Source of the DNA: Helicobacter sp. MIT 99-5507
GTDB taxonomy: Bacteria; Campylobacterota; Campylobacteria; Campylobacterales; Helicobacteraceae
Direction of reading: 5' to 3'
DNA length: 64,000 bases
Assembly (NCBI RefSeq): GCF_003364295.1
Contig: NZ_NXLO01000004.1
Span: forward strand, 124,001-188,000
A program made the position numbers and the translations under genes. Below the pieces are notes generated by a model. That model was not told the DNA's origin, made no database searches, and saw nothing but the letters and a program-made list of their open reading frames with translations. This document shows positions 1 through 9,311 of this stretch, piece after piece; within the stretch, counting starts at the first letter, position 1, and each line of letters opens with the position of its first letter.

Positions 1-156
1 AAGTGGCGATCCTCTAAGTGGTCATACAGAATCTACATTTCTTTTACTTCTATTATTGTTTATATTCAATACGGAATCTTACGATTAAATAATCACCTTT
101 TACAATCATCTCAATTATCTAATAGATTCTGCCTTTTTTACTGGGGCAGAATATGA
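1..156 (+). CDS. C-terminal tail of an unidentified protein (5' end outside window)
   Basis: Frame 1 is open from the first base to a TGA at 154-156. That stop overlaps the ATG of the next gene in the ATGA arrangement used throughout this window for coupled genes. The 51 visible residues are rich in aromatic and basic amino acids and match no family I recognise. From its place ahead of an O-antigen ligase it could be the end of another LPS glycosyltransferase, but that is inference only. A chance open frame of this length is possible, so confidence is limited. Confidence 0.42.
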   Translation, partial: KWRSSKWSYRIYISFTSIIVYIQYGILRLNNHLLQSSQLSNRFCLFYWGRI

Positions 157-1556
157 GAATCCTCGCACGCAATAATGAATTGCTCACTATTTTATTATTT
201 TGTATTGGAATATTTTTATATGGACTTGGCTTAAGTAAAATCACAGAAAATGGCTCTCTTAGCTCCCAGAGCTTTTTTATTGTCGGTGGTTTGGTATTTA
301 TTTTATATCATTATAAGAGATTTAATATCACCGATTTTAAGAATCTTTTAATTCCAATTATTACATTTTCTATCGTTTTTATACTAGGAATCCTTACATA
401 TTTTGATGATGTTATAAAACATTCTTTCTCTAGTGTCTTAAAATCTGCAAATACACATATTTTGAAGTATTTTATTTTTTTCATATTGTGTTATTTTGTA
501 GCCAAGTATATAAAGAAATCATTAGCACATTTATTCTTATTATTCTTTGCTTTTTTATGTTTATTTGAAGTATTTGCTATGATATTTTTAGGAATAAAAA
601 ATGGTTTTTTGCACCATCCACTCAATGCCCCATTTTTCTTTAAGGCTGTATTTACATATAATATTTGGATATTAGCCCCATTAGCTATTAGTATAACTAG
701 TATTGTTGTATTTAAAGGAAAATTTAAATTAATATCATTAATTCTTTTATCATTAAGTATTGCAGCGATGTTTGCAAATAGCGAGAGAAGTTTTATTGTA
801 GCATTTTTGGTAATGATATTTATCCCATTAATATTTTGGCAATACAAATACAAAAAAATTATTATTTTTTTATTGCCATTTATATGGTTTATTAGCATAT
901 TTGGAATCTATCATATCAGCAAAGACTTTCTGCCAAGATGGAATGTCGCTTATATGATGGATAATTTTATATCAGTTTGGAATACAAAGCCTATTGAAAT
1001 GGGTAAATACGATCCATCCTGCTTTGATAATAGTCTTTATTATGTGGATTGTTACGAAGAAAGCCTCAAAAATGGTAGAAGTCAAATACAATGGGAGCAT
1101 TCATCATTATCAAGAATAGCTATGTCAAAATCCACTTTTTTGGCATTTTTAGATAATCCATTTTTTCCTAAAACTATAGATGTTTTTGAAACTGGTTATT
1201 ATCTATATAAATATTACAACAATACAAATCACCAAAATAGAGCTTATATAAAAAATTTAGAACATGATGTAAATGGCTACAATCACCCTCATAATTATGC
1301 TATTAGCTTGCTTTTTGCTTATGGCTTATTTGGTTTTGCTAGCATTCTTGTATTTATTATATATATTTTATTTATGATGACTAGAGTTATTATAAATAGC
1401 AATAATCATATACAAAAATTTATAGCTTTATTTCTTTGTGTTTTTATTAGTGGTATATGCACACAAAGTATATTTGATGTATTTTATCCACTCATTCTTC
1501 AATCTATTTTTATTGTAATTGGCTTTGGCTTTGGCTTTTGTATGAGGAAGGATTGA
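153..1556 (+). CDS. waaL: O-antigen ligase family protein (WaaL-like)
   Basis: A 467-residue polytopic inner-membrane protein with about ten to twelve hydrophobic segments. One large hydrophilic periplasmic loop spans roughly residues 260-400 and ends in an HPHN motif just before the last membrane block. That layout, with a histidine in the large loop, is typical of Wzy_C/WaaL ligases, which move polymerised O-antigen from undecaprenyl diphosphate to lipid A-core. The ATG overlaps the upstream stop and has a GGGG-type ribosome site a few bases before it. Two glycosyltransferase genes follow with almost no spacing, supporting an LPS role. A Wzy polymerase is the main alternative because the families are hard to separate by sequence. 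Confidence 0.78.
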   Translation: MRILARNNELLTILLFCIGIFLYGLGLSKITENGSLSSQSFFIVGGLVFILYHYKRFNITDFKNLLIPIITFSIVFILGILTYFDDVIKHSFSSVLKSANTHILKYFIFFILCYFVAKYIKKSLAHLFLLFFAFLCLFEVFAMIFLGIKNGFLHHPLNAPFFFKAVFTYNIWILAPLAISITSIVVFKGKFKLISLILLSLSIAAMFANSERSFIVAFLVMIFIPLIFWQYKYKKIIIFLLPFIWFISIFGIYHISKDFLPRWNVAYMMDNFISVWNTKPIEMGKYDPSCFDNSLYYVDCYEESLKNGRSQIQWEHSSLSRIAMSKSTFLAFLDNPFFPKTIDVFETGYYLYKYYNNTNHQNRAYIKNLEHDVNGYNHPHNYAISLLFAYGLFGFASILVFIIYILFMMTRVIINSNNHIQKFIALFLCVFISGICTQSIFDVFYPLILQSIFIVIGFGFGFCMRKD

Positions 1557-1557
1557 T

Positions 1558-2634
1558 TTGAAAATTCTTCTCACAATAAATGATATTACGCTTACAGGCG
1601 GAACTGAAAGAGTTGTGACAAATCTTGCTAATGCATTATATGATATTGGATATGAGGTTTGTATCTTAAGTTTTTTTCGTGCAAATGATACACTTCCTTA
1701 TAAAATCAATGACAATATAGAGCTAATCTTTTGGTATAACTTATCTGAATCTAGCCATAGAGATAGATTTTTAAAATCTCGTATTCTAAAAATCTATTAC
1801 AAGAATCTGCACAAAATTATATTAAGCATTCAACTTCATAAAAGATATTTTGATTGTTTTGCAATTATTGCTAATTGTTCTATTTTTAGACCATTATTTA
1901 AAAATAAAAATACCATTTATATAAAGATAATGCATCTAAATTTTAGTGCATTTAATAAAAGAAATTCATATTTTGATGATATTGTCATTCTTTCATCACG
2001 CGAGCTTGCTCTTTGGCAGCATTATTATAAAAGTATAAAAGTTATTCCAAATTTTATACCTCATATATCGCATAAATCAAGCAATTTAGATTCTAAGATG
2101 GTCTTAAGTATAGGTAGATTCTCTCATCAAAAAGGTTTTTTACGACTTATTGATATATGGAAACAAGTCATACAAGATAAAAATCTAAAGGATTGGAAGC
2201 TTTGTATTGTAGGCGATGGAGAGCTTAAGATAGAAATAGAAACTAAAATAAAAATGCTAAATTTGCAAGATTATATTATACTTAAACCTTTTACTAAAGA
2301 TATAGAAAAAGAATATCTAAGAGCAAGCATTTATGTTATGACTAGTTATTTTGAAGGGTTTGGTATGGTTTTATCAGAATCTGCATCTTATGGTTTGCCT
2401 GCAATAGCATTTGATATAAATACAGGACCAAGTGATATTATAGAAGATAATGTAAGCGGCTATCTAATAGAGGATAACAATTTGGAAGATTTTGCTTTAA
2501 AATTGCAGAATCTAATGAATAATAAAGCCTTAAGAGATAGATTTGGGACTAGTGCAAAACAGATAATAAGACAAAAATTCTCTAAAGAAGTTATAATGCC
2601 TTTATGGGAAAAAATACTAAAGAAAAAACAATAA
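1558..2634 (+). CDS. glycosyltransferase family 4
   Basis: 358 residues with the two-Rossmann GT-B layout. The N-terminus has the TGGTERV motif seen in GT4 acceptor domains. The C-terminal half has the donor-site pattern: a SIGRFSHQKG strand, then VGDGEL, then SYFEGFGMVLSESASYGLPAIAF, which holds the E-x7-E type signature of GT4 enzymes (quoted pieces are short landmarks). It should act in the cytoplasm adding a sugar from a nucleotide donor to an LPS intermediate; donor and acceptor cannot be read from sequence. The start is TTG, one base after the waaL stop, so the genes are probably coupled. Confidence 0.85.
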   Translation: MKILLTINDITLTGGTERVVTNLANALYDIGYEVCILSFFRANDTLPYKINDNIELIFWYNLSESSHRDRFLKSRILKIYYKNLHKIILSIQLHKRYFDCFAIIANCSIFRPLFKNKNTIYIKIMHLNFSAFNKRNSYFDDIVILSSRELALWQHYYKSIKVIPNFIPHISHKSSNLDSKMVLSIGRFSHQKGFLRLIDIWKQVIQDKNLKDWKLCIVGDGELKIEIETKIKMLNLQDYIILKPFTKDIEKEYLRASIYVMTSYFEGFGMVLSESASYGLPAIAFDINTGPSDIIEDNVSGYLIEDNNLEDFALKLQNLMNNKALRDRFGTSAKQIIRQKFSKEVIMPLWEKILKKKQ

Positions 2635-2643
2635 AGGTTTATT

Positions 2644-4338
2644 TTGATAAATATTAGTGTTTGTATCATCGTTAAAAATGCCAAAGATACGATAAAAGAA
2701 TGCCTAGAGGCACTAAAAGGTTTTGATGAAATAATTTTACTTGATAATGATAGCGCAGATTCTACACTTGAGATTGTGCGTGAGATAAGCGATACTTGGA
2801 TACGTGAGAGTAGTGATATAAAAAATATAAATTTAGCATGTGATTTGACAATAAAAGATTCTACAACCAATCTTACTAGTCAAACTAATTGTTTAAATCC
2901 TAGTAAGCCTGCAGAAATTCGTATTTTTAAAAGCCCATTTATAGGATTTGGCGCACTAAAAAATCTTGCTGTAAGCAAGGCTAGAAATGAATGGGTATTT
3001 GTAGTGGATTCTGATGAGGTTATTGAGCAGGGGATTTATGATGAGATTAAGACATTGGATCTAAATAACAAAAGCATAATCTATGCCCTAGAGCGTAAAA
3101 ATCTCTATGCAGGTGAATGGATAAAGGCATGTGGGTGGAGTCCAGATTTTGTCTTGCGTATTTTTAATAAATCTTTTACATGTTTTAATGAGAATCTAGT
3201 GCATGAGAGTGTTATTCTCCCTAAAGATTCTACTAAGTGCTATCTAAAAACTGCACTAAAACATTATGCCTATGATGATGTTGCACATTTAATTGACAAA
3301 ATGCAAATATATTCAAATCTCTATGCTAAACAAAATATAGGCAAATCCTCAAGCCCTACAAAAGCGTTTATGCATGGAACTTGGAGCTTTATACAAAATT
3401 ATTTTTTCAAAAAAGGTATATTTTATGGTTACAAGGGTTTTGTGATTAGTTTTTGTAATGCCCTTGGGGCATTTTTTAAATATATAAAGCTTTATGAGCT
3501 AAATACCACCCCCCCCCCAAGAACATACGCACTTTGTTCGCTCATCATTACAACATATAATCAAAAAGAAAGACTCTCCCTTGTAATAGATTCTGTGCGA
3601 GACTTGCAGCCATTGCCCATTGAAGTAATTATTGCTGATGATGGAAGTTTGCAGGATACAAGGGATCTTATAGAATCATATATGCACGATTTTCCTTGTC
3701 CTTTAAAACATATTTGGCAAGAGGATAAGGGATTTAGGCTAGCAAAAAGTAGAAATAGCGCTATAAAAGTTGCTAAAGGTGATTATATTGTCATTATAGA
3801 TGGTGATATGATACTTGAAAAATCATTTATAAAAGATCATCTCAATTTTGCTAAAAAAGGCGTGTTTTTGCAAGGTTCGCGTGTGATTCTAACAAAAAAA
3901 GAAACACAAAAAATTCTTAGATTCTGCAAATTGAGAAAAGATTCTGCCTACAAGATTGCTTTTAGGAAGTTTAATTTTAAGGCTTGGCGATGGTCTTTTC
4001 TTGCAAAGTTTATCTATAAAAAATCAAAGATTAAAGCAGATATTTTTGAACAAAGCGATTTTATTAAGGGCGTGAAAGGTTGCAATATGAGCTTTTTTAA
4101 AAGTGATTTTGAAGCTATAGGTGGGTTTAATGAAAAGTTTATTGGCTGGGGACGCGAAGATAGCGAATTTGTAGCACGTTTTTTATTTGCTGGAGGTGAA
4201 TTTAGACGCTTGAAATTTGGCGCAATTGCATATCATCTCTATCATGATGAATCGCCAAAAGCAAGCCTAGAATCCAATCATAAACTTTATTTAGAAACAA
4301 TTAAAGATAAAAGTAAATTTTGCAAGAATCCTCTATAA
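2644..4338 (+). CDS. two-domain GT2-GT2 glycosyltransferase, phase-variable fusion
   Basis: 564 residues from a TTG start nine bases after the GT4 gene. Residues 1 to about 285 form a GT2 domain of the LgtF/WaaE type (VCIIVKNA start, VVDSDEV metal site, a downstream VHES motif). Residues about 297-560 form a second GT2 domain (SLIITTYNQ, IADDGS, IIDGDM) ending in the galactosyltransferase-type GWGREDSEF motif. The only linker is TTPPP, encoded by a C10 tract (3509-3518). With 10 C the protein is a full fusion. With 11 C translation stops after about 14 codons, and with 9 C after about 25, leaving only the first domain. This implies slipped-strand control of the second activity. Sugars transferred are unknown. 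Confidence 0.85.
   Translation: MINISVCIIVKNAKDTIKECLEALKGFDEIILLDNDSADSTLEIVREISDTWIRESSDIKNINLACDLTIKDSTTNLTSQTNCLNPSKPAEIRIFKSPFIGFGALKNLAVSKARNEWVFVVDSDEVIEQGIYDEIKTLDLNNKSIIYALERKNLYAGEWIKACGWSPDFVLRIFNKSFTCFNENLVHESVILPKDSTKCYLKTALKHYAYDDVAHLIDKMQIYSNLYAKQNIGKSSSPTKAFMHGTWSFIQNYFFKKGIFYGYKGFVISFCNALGAFFKYIKLYELNTTPPPRTYALCSLIITTYNQKERLSLVIDSVRDLQPLPIEVIIADDGSLQDTRDLIESYMHDFPCPLKHIWQEDKGFRLAKSRNSAIKVAKGDYIVIIDGDMILEKSFIKDHLNFAKKGVFLQGSRVILTKKETQKILRFCKLRKDSAYKIAFRKFNFKAWRWSFLAKFIYKKSKIKADIFEQSDFIKGVKGCNMSFFKSDFEAIGGFNEKFIGWGREDSEFVARFLFAGGEFRRLKFGAIAYHLYHDESPKASLESNHKLYLETIKDKSKFCKNPL
3509..3518. repeat. C10 homopolymer at a glycosyltransferase domain junction
   Basis: Ten consecutive C in an AT-rich gene, sitting in the short linker between the two GT2 domains. 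Long G/C runs in Helicobacter and Campylobacter surface genes change length at high frequency. At this length the downstream domain is in frame. Confidence 0.93.
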
Positions 4339-4403
4339 ATTTAAGCTAATTTAAGATTCTATCTAAAGGATTTTTAGCTAAGGTGTATTGAAAAAAGTTT
4401 ATT

Positions 4404-4412
4404 TGCTATAAT
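4404..4412 (+). promoter_or_regulatory. extended -10 promoter before the phase-variable GT2 gene
   Basis: TGCTATAAT is a perfect extended -10 (TGnTATAAT), about 50 bases before the ATG at 4463. Epsilonproteobacterial housekeeping promoters rely on this element rather than a clear -35. It gives the next glycosyltransferase its own transcript. Confidence 0.72.
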
Positions 4413-4462
4413 CCAAATCACTCTAAAAAATAAATCCACTTGGGCTAAAAAAGGTTTAAAAG

Positions 4463-5468
4463 ATGAAAGACCCTCTATTTTACATCATTATCCCAATCTA
4501 TAATGTAGAATCCTATCTAAAAGATTGTCTAGATTCTGTGCTAAATCAAAGTTATAAAAATTTTAAAGCCATTATGATAAATGATGGAAGTATGGATTAT
4601 AGTAAAGAGATTGCAAAAGATTATACACAAGATGATAGATTTATCCTTATTGATCAAGAAAATCAAGGCTTATCAATAGCAAGAAATACGGGATTAGACT
4701 ATATCAAAAAAGCTTTAGAATCCAACGGGGGGGGGGTATATAGTCTTTTTAGATTCTGATGATTATTTGGAACTTAATGGGCTTGAAGTTCTAAAAAATA
4801 TAATAATTCAAAATAATTCACCTGAAATCATCATATCTAATAGCAATAATTATATAGACAAAGAATATTCATATACAAATCAAGTATTTTTTAAGCAGGA
4901 TGAGAATAGATTCTGTGGTTATAAAGATATTTTATATCTTTTTCCTAATATTCATTTTTATTGTGTTTGGCTTTTTGTTTATAGATGTGATTTTTTGTTT
5001 GATAATAATTTTAAATTTGAGCCAAATATTATGTATGAAGATGTTTTATTTACAAGCTATGTTTTTACTTTTTTAAATAATATTTATATATCAAATATCC
5101 CTATTTACAACTATCGTATAAATAGGGATGGTTCTATAATGAATACTAAAACAAAAGAGAGTTTTTGCAAGTCTGCATATAGTTATTTTGTATTGTCAAA
5201 AAGATTTTTTGAATTTTACAAAGTAAGTGATGATGAGAGAAAAAAATATTTTATGCATTGGGGTGTATTTTATTTAAAAGAAACATTAAGATGCCTTCAA
5301 ATATTTGGTTATATTGATGAAATTGGCTTTAGTAAATCTCAATTAAGTATCTTTTATCCATATATGAGTGGTAAATATAAATTTTGTTTTCATTTTCCTA
5401 GAATCTATGGTTTTCCAAAGAGAATTAGGCTTTTTGTTACAAAATTGTTTTTTAAGCAATCAAAATGA
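4463..5468 (+). pseudogene. GT2 glycosyltransferase, phase-OFF by a G10 tract
   Basis: The ATG at 4463 opens a GT2 N-terminus (FYIIIPIYNVESYL, NDGSMD, AIARNTG-like region), but the frame ends at 4759, about 23 bases after ten G at 4727-4736. The remainder is in the +1 frame and starts right after the tract with YIVFLDSDDYLE, the GT2 metal-binding strand, continuing to a stop at 5468. Removing one G or adding two restores a single 334-residue enzyme of normal GT2 size. The gene is therefore intact but switched off in this clone. In ON cells it should add a sugar to LPS or a capsule-like glycan. Confidence 0.88.
4727..4736. repeat. G10 phase-variation tract (OFF length)
   Basis: Ten G in a row about 90 codons into the GT2 gene. 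The ON frame needs a length divisible by three (9 or 12). Confidence 0.94.
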
Positions 5469-5500
5469 TTTATTTTTAAAAACTACAATCACACCCAAGT

Positions 5501-5506
5501 TATAAT
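5501..5506 (+). promoter_or_regulatory. -10 element ahead of comEC
   Basis: TATAAT about 36 bases before the comEC ATG, in an A/T-rich stretch after the glycosyltransferase stop. A GGGGG ribosome site follows at 5533-5538. It probably starts the comEC to PilZ-like transcript. Confidence 0.55.
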
Positions 5507-5541
5507 AAAAATCATTTAAAATAAATCACTTAAGGGGGCAC

Positions 5542-6846
5542 ATGAAGACAATCCATTCGCCACTAGAAGTTGATTTTATTAGTTCAAAAAAAGATATTTT
5601 TTATATTGCAATTTTAATTATTGTGATTTTTTGTCTATCTTTGTATTATGAATTTTACAAGTATCAGCAATTATCACAAACAAAAAATATAAATATCACT
5701 GCAAAAGTCTTGCTTCAATATAAAAAGAAAGATTATTTTGTATTAAAATTAAAAGATTCTAGTGGAGCTACTTTTTATACTACTTCAAGAGATGATTTGA
5801 TTGATTTAAAAGGTAAATTTATCAGAATCTATGGAATCTTAAATAAAAACTGCAATTTTCTTAATTATTTAAAGTCATGTTATATTATCAGCTTTGAAAT
5901 GTCCTTACTTCACAAGAAAGATTATAGAGATGGTATTATAGATTATATAAATTCACAGCATAATGATTTTTATTTTGATGGTGCATTTGATATAAATTTA
6001 CTTGGCTCACTTTATAATGGTATATTTTTAGCTACTCCTATGGATAAAAAGATTCTTGATTTTAGTGCAAGTCTTGGAATCGCACATATTTTTGCAATAA
6101 GCGGATTTCATCTTGGGATTCTATCTTTTGTGCTTTATTTGATTTTATCGCCATTGTATAGAATATTTCAAAAGCGGTATTTTAGCTATAGAAATGAATT
6201 TTATGATATCAATTTTATTGTTTTATTTTTTGCTTTTTTGTATCTAATCGTGCTTGATTTTAATCCTAGCTTTTTGCGTTCATTTGCTATGTTTGCATTT
6301 GGATTATTTGTGCTTTATAATGGGATTAGTTTGCTTAGTTATAAACTACTATTTACTTGTATTGTTTTTATACTTGCATTATTTCCTAAGATATTTTTTT
6401 CTGTAGGATTCTGGCTTTCATGTGCAGGTGTGTTTTATATCTATCTTTATTTGCAATATTTTAAATCTATAAATAAAATATATTCATTATTTCTATTAAA
6501 TATAATTGTATTTTTAAATATGCTCATAATAGCACATTATTTCTTTTATGTATTTAGCCCATGGCAGATAATCTCTCCATTGCTTACGATTGCATTTGTG
6601 GTGTTTTATCCATTGATGTTATTTTTGCATATTATTGATTTTGGATTTATCTTAGATTCTCCTTTGCTTTTACTTATTAATTATGATTTTTTTAATGTAG
6701 AATTACAAACGCCATTGTGGTTATTATGTGTATTTTTGATAAGTTCATTTATGGCTATTTTTAGTAAAAAAATATATTATCTTGTTTTACTTATTTCAAT
6801 CTTGTATTTTTTATATGGTATTTTTTTAAGTTTTAGGGGAATTTGA
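5542..6846 (+). CDS. comEC: ComEC/Rec2 DNA-uptake channel (short form)
   Basis: 434 residues. An N-terminal membrane segment is followed by an OB-like soluble region (residues about 50-120), then the Competence domain with six or more membrane helices. The diagnostic motif is HIFAISGFHLGILS near residue 180. ComEC carries single-stranded DNA across the inner membrane during transformation. The metallo-beta-lactamase domain found at the C-terminus of many ComEC proteins is absent, as usual in the short forms of this phylum. The ATG is preceded by a GGGGG ribosome site. The next gene starts on the last bases of this one. Confidence 0.86.
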   Translation: MKTIHSPLEVDFISSKKDIFYIAILIIVIFCLSLYYEFYKYQQLSQTKNINITAKVLLQYKKKDYFVLKLKDSSGATFYTTSRDDLIDLKGKFIRIYGILNKNCNFLNYLKSCYIISFEMSLLHKKDYRDGIIDYINSQHNDFYFDGAFDINLLGSLYNGIFLATPMDKKILDFSASLGIAHIFAISGFHLGILSFVLYLILSPLYRIFQKRYFSYRNEFYDINFIVLFFAFLYLIVLDFNPSFLRSFAMFAFGLFVLYNGISLLSYKLLFTCIVFILALFPKIFFSVGFWLSCAGVFYIYLYLQYFKSINKIYSLFLLNIIVFLNMLIIAHYFFYVFSPWQIISPLLTIAFVVFYPLMLFLHIIDFGFILDSPLLLLINYDFFNVELQTPLWLLCVFLISSFMAIFSKKIYYLVLLISILYFLYGIFLSFRGI

Positions 6847-7388
6847 TGGATAAACTTTTATCACATATTTTTAAGGGCATATTAACATTACTTCCAATTA
6901 TTATTTTAATTTGGTTGATTAAAATCGTATATAACTCAATTAGCGGCATTGTTGGCTATATCTTTTCTCTCTCCTCACAAAGTCTAGTTGCTACCATAAT
7001 AGTGTGTATTTTAGTGCTTGTGCTATTCTTTTTACTTGGGTTTATTGTTGAGAGAAATAAAGAAGCCATATTTCTAAAAATAACAGAGTTGATAATAGGC
7101 AAGATTCCAGTGATTGCTTCAATATATTCTACTTTAAAAGAAGCTATAAATCTATTTTCAGGCAAAAATACGGAGAATTATTTGGGTGTTGTTTATATCA
7201 CTTTAAATAATTATAAAGTTATGGGTTTTGTTACAAAAGAGGCTGATGATTTTTATTGGGTTTTTGTGCCAACTACGCCAAATCCTACATCAGGTTTTTT
7301 ATTGCAAGTAAAAAAAGATAGTGTAGAAAAAAGTGATTTAAGCGTAGCAGATGGATTTAAAAAATTAGTTTCATTAGGGATAAAATAA
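6846..7388 (+). CDS. DUF502 family inner-membrane protein
   Basis: 180 residues with two strong membrane helices in the first 75 residues. The soluble part has the DUF502 pattern: IPVIASIYSTLKE, then a VVYITLNNYKVMGFVTKE strand pair and VFVPTTPNPTSGFLL (landmarks quoted separately). I chose the ATG at 6846 because it overlaps the comEC stop as TGATG; a TTG one codon earlier is possible. The biochemical function of the family is not established. Its neighbours are comEC upstream and a prenyltransferase overlapping its stop. Confidence 0.8.
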   Translation: MDKLLSHIFKGILTLLPIIILIWLIKIVYNSISGIVGYIFSLSSQSLVATIIVCILVLVLFFLLGFIVERNKEAIFLKITELIIGKIPVIASIYSTLKEAINLFSGKNTENYLGVVYITLNNYKVMGFVTKEADDFYWVFVPTTPNPTSGFLLQVKKDSVEKSDLSVADGFKKLVSLGIK

Positions 7389-8236
7389 TGCTAAAACAAC
7401 TTAAAAATCTAAGTGAGCTTGTAGTATTTGAGCATACGATATTTTCATCAGCTTTTATTTTGATTGCTATGGTGGTTGCCGCAAGAGGTTGGTTTGGATA
7501 TGATATTTTATTGCTTTGTGCATTAGCATTAATTAGTGCTAGAAATTTTGCTATGGCAATAAATCGCTATGTAGATATCGATATAGACAAGCAAAATCCA
7601 CGTACAAAATCTCGCCCAAGTGTAGATGGTAGAATCTCTCCTTTACAGATTCTAGTTTTTGCAGTGATTAATGCAGTTTTATTTGTGATTGTTTCATATT
7701 TTATAAATAATTTAGCTTTTATTTTATCATTGCCATTTTTATTTATTCTTGGAATCTATTCATATTTTAAGAGATTTAGCACTCTTGCACATTTTATTCT
7801 TGGAATCTCTCTTTCTCTTGCACCTATTGCAGGTGTTATTGCGGTATTAGGATATATTCCTTTATGGAGTATATTTTTAGCAATTGGTGTTATGCTTTGG
7901 GTTGCTGGATTTGATTTGCTTTATTCATTGCAAGATATGAATTTTGATAAGAAAAATGGATTATTTTCGATACCTGCTATTTATGGGGCTAAAAATACTT
8001 TGATAATTTCTAGAATCTGCCATATTTTTGCTTGTTTATTTTGGCTTTTGTTTGTTATATATAGCAATGGCGGAATCTTAGCTTATATAGGGTTAATGTG
8101 TGCTATACTTATGCTTTGTTATGAGCATTATTTAGTAAGGAAAGATTTTTTAAATATACCAAAGGCATTTTTTCAAACAAATGGCTATCTTGGTTTTATA
8201 TTTTTATTATTTATTGTTTTGGATAATGTATTTTGA
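7388..8236 (+). CDS. mqnP: UbiA-family prenyltransferase, probably menaquinone-pathway MqnP
   Basis: 282 residues with eight to nine membrane helices. Two Asp-rich motifs are visible: NRYVDIDID near residue 60 and QDMNFDKKNG near residue 180. These bind the Mg-diphosphate of the polyprenyl donor. Campylobacterota make menaquinone by the futalosine route and use a UbiA-family enzyme for the prenylation step, so MqnP is the best role. Older annotations call such proteins 4-hydroxybenzoate octaprenyltransferase, although these bacteria make no ubiquinone. The ATG overlaps the upstream TAA, so it is translationally coupled. Confidence 0.84.
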   Translation: MLKQLKNLSELVVFEHTIFSSAFILIAMVVAARGWFGYDILLLCALALISARNFAMAINRYVDIDIDKQNPRTKSRPSVDGRISPLQILVFAVINAVLFVIVSYFINNLAFILSLPFLFILGIYSYFKRFSTLAHFILGISLSLAPIAGVIAVLGYIPLWSIFLAIGVMLWVAGFDLLYSLQDMNFDKKNGLFSIPAIYGAKNTLIISRICHIFACLFWLLFVIYSNGGILAYIGLMCAILMLCYEHYLVRKDFLNIPKAFFQTNGYLGFIFLLFIVLDNVF

Positions 8237-8766
8237 ATGATTTAGCAACAAGATTAGTAAAAGCACCCTTAAAGATAGAATTTTCTAAGATAGATAATAA
8301 CTATGATACTTTTAAAATGGAGTTTGATTTATTATCTCAAAATAATGACGACCCAATAGGTTTATGGCTAAAAAATATTCGTGCTAGAGGAAAAGTAGTA
8401 GATGAAAATGAGCCATTATTGCAATTATTAGTTGAATTGCATAGAAAGATAGATATTTTAAATGCAAGACTTAGCAATGAAACTAAAGAGTATATAAAGT
8501 TAGATTCTAGCCACAATCTAGATTCTGTAGGGCATAATATTTTAGTTTTTAGAGATGATTGTTTGGATATAGGAGAGCATTATTATTCAAGACTTGATAT
8601 TGCTGTTTTTCCTATAAGAAAAATGCCTATATTTTTTGAATCATTTACAAAAAATCAAGCAAAGATTATTTTAATGCATAGTAGGGATATTATAGATTTT
8701 GATGGCTATATTGCTTCAAAAGAGAGGGCAAATATTAGAGAGGAAAAGTTAAAAAATAAAAATTAG
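8233..8766 (+). CDS. atypical PilZ-like protein (putative)
   Basis: 177 residues from a TTG that overlaps the mqnP stop; no ATG is available nearby. Residues about 60-85 form a helix with the pattern ELHRKIDILNARL, as in proteins carrying an atypical PilZ module. The C-terminal half has the alternation expected of a PilZ barrel: DSVGHNILVF, a GEHYYSRLDIAVFP strand, then a final acidic-to-basic helix. I see no RxxxR c-di-GMP-binding motif, so ligand binding is doubtful. The family assignment is pattern-based inference and should be treated as conserved hypothetical. The GGDEF/EAL protein at 16405 shows that c-di-GMP signalling exists here. Confidence 0.62.
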   Translation: MNDLATRLVKAPLKIEFSKIDNNYDTFKMEFDLLSQNNDDPIGLWLKNIRARGKVVDENEPLLQLLVELHRKIDILNARLSNETKEYIKLDSSHNLDSVGHNILVFRDDCLDIGEHYYSRLDIAVFPIRKMPIFFESFTKNQAKIILMHSRDIIDFDGYIASKERANIREEKLKNKN

Positions 8767-8811
8767 GTTAAAATTACAAAAATCTATTTTAAAAACAAAA
8801 AAAGGAATTAC

Positions 8812-9282
8812 TTGGGCGCTTTACTTGTTATTAATTTTGGAATAGTAGTTATTTTTGTGCTTGTATTTGTATTTTTTTATATAAAAGATGGCGAAGTGCA
8901 AAAAAGATTACTAAGATATGAAAAATCGCTTGATGATTTAAATAAAGAGATTTTTAAGATTCAAAAATTTCTAAAAAGTAATGAAATTGAAAATGGTTAT
9001 AGCGAAGAAAGTTATAAGCAATTAAAACTTGATCTTAGAAATACTATTGATGATGTATATGCCATTATTGAAAAAGATAGAGAATATGTTGATAATAAAC
9101 TTTTAATAATAGAAGATAAGATAAAAGAAGCTAGTCATTTTTCAGGAAGTTTGGGCAATGTCGATGATAGAAAAATCATATCTATGTTTAAAGATGGCTG
9201 GAGTATAGAATCTATTGCCAAAGAATTAATGATAACAAAAAGTGAAGTCGAATTTACCCTTAAACTTGCAAATTTAAACTAA
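8812..9282 (+). CDS. membrane-anchored coiled-coil protein with C-terminal HTH-like end
   Basis: 156 residues from a TTG with an AAAGGA ribosome site about seven bases upstream. Residues 4-25 are a membrane helix, residues about 30-110 a charged coiled coil. The last 35 residues (DRKIISMFKDGWS then IAKELMITKSEVEFTL) have the form of a small helix-turn-helix, as in the DUF6115-type proteins of Campylobacterota. Orientation would place the coiled coil and HTH in the cytoplasm. No enzymatic motif is present. It may bind DNA or serve only as a protein-interaction domain. Confidence 0.72.
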   Translation: MGALLVINFGIVVIFVLVFVFFYIKDGEVQKRLLRYEKSLDDLNKEIFKIQKFLKSNEIENGYSEESYKQLKLDLRNTIDDVYAIIEKDREYVDNKLLIIEDKIKEASHFSGSLGNVDDRKIISMFKDGWSIESIAKELMITKSEVEFTLKLANLN

Positions 9283-9286
9283 GATT

Positions 9287-9311
9287 AGATTCTAAATTCC
9301 CCATAGAATCT
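9287..9311. terminator. AGATTCT/AGAATCT inverted pair between convergent genes
   Basis: AGATTCT (9287-9293) and AGAATCT (9305-9311) can pair across an 11-base loop, with TTAATAAT after it. It lies between two convergent genes and overlaps the 3' end of the degraded minus-strand gene. A weak bidirectional terminator is plausible. Confidence 0.4.
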
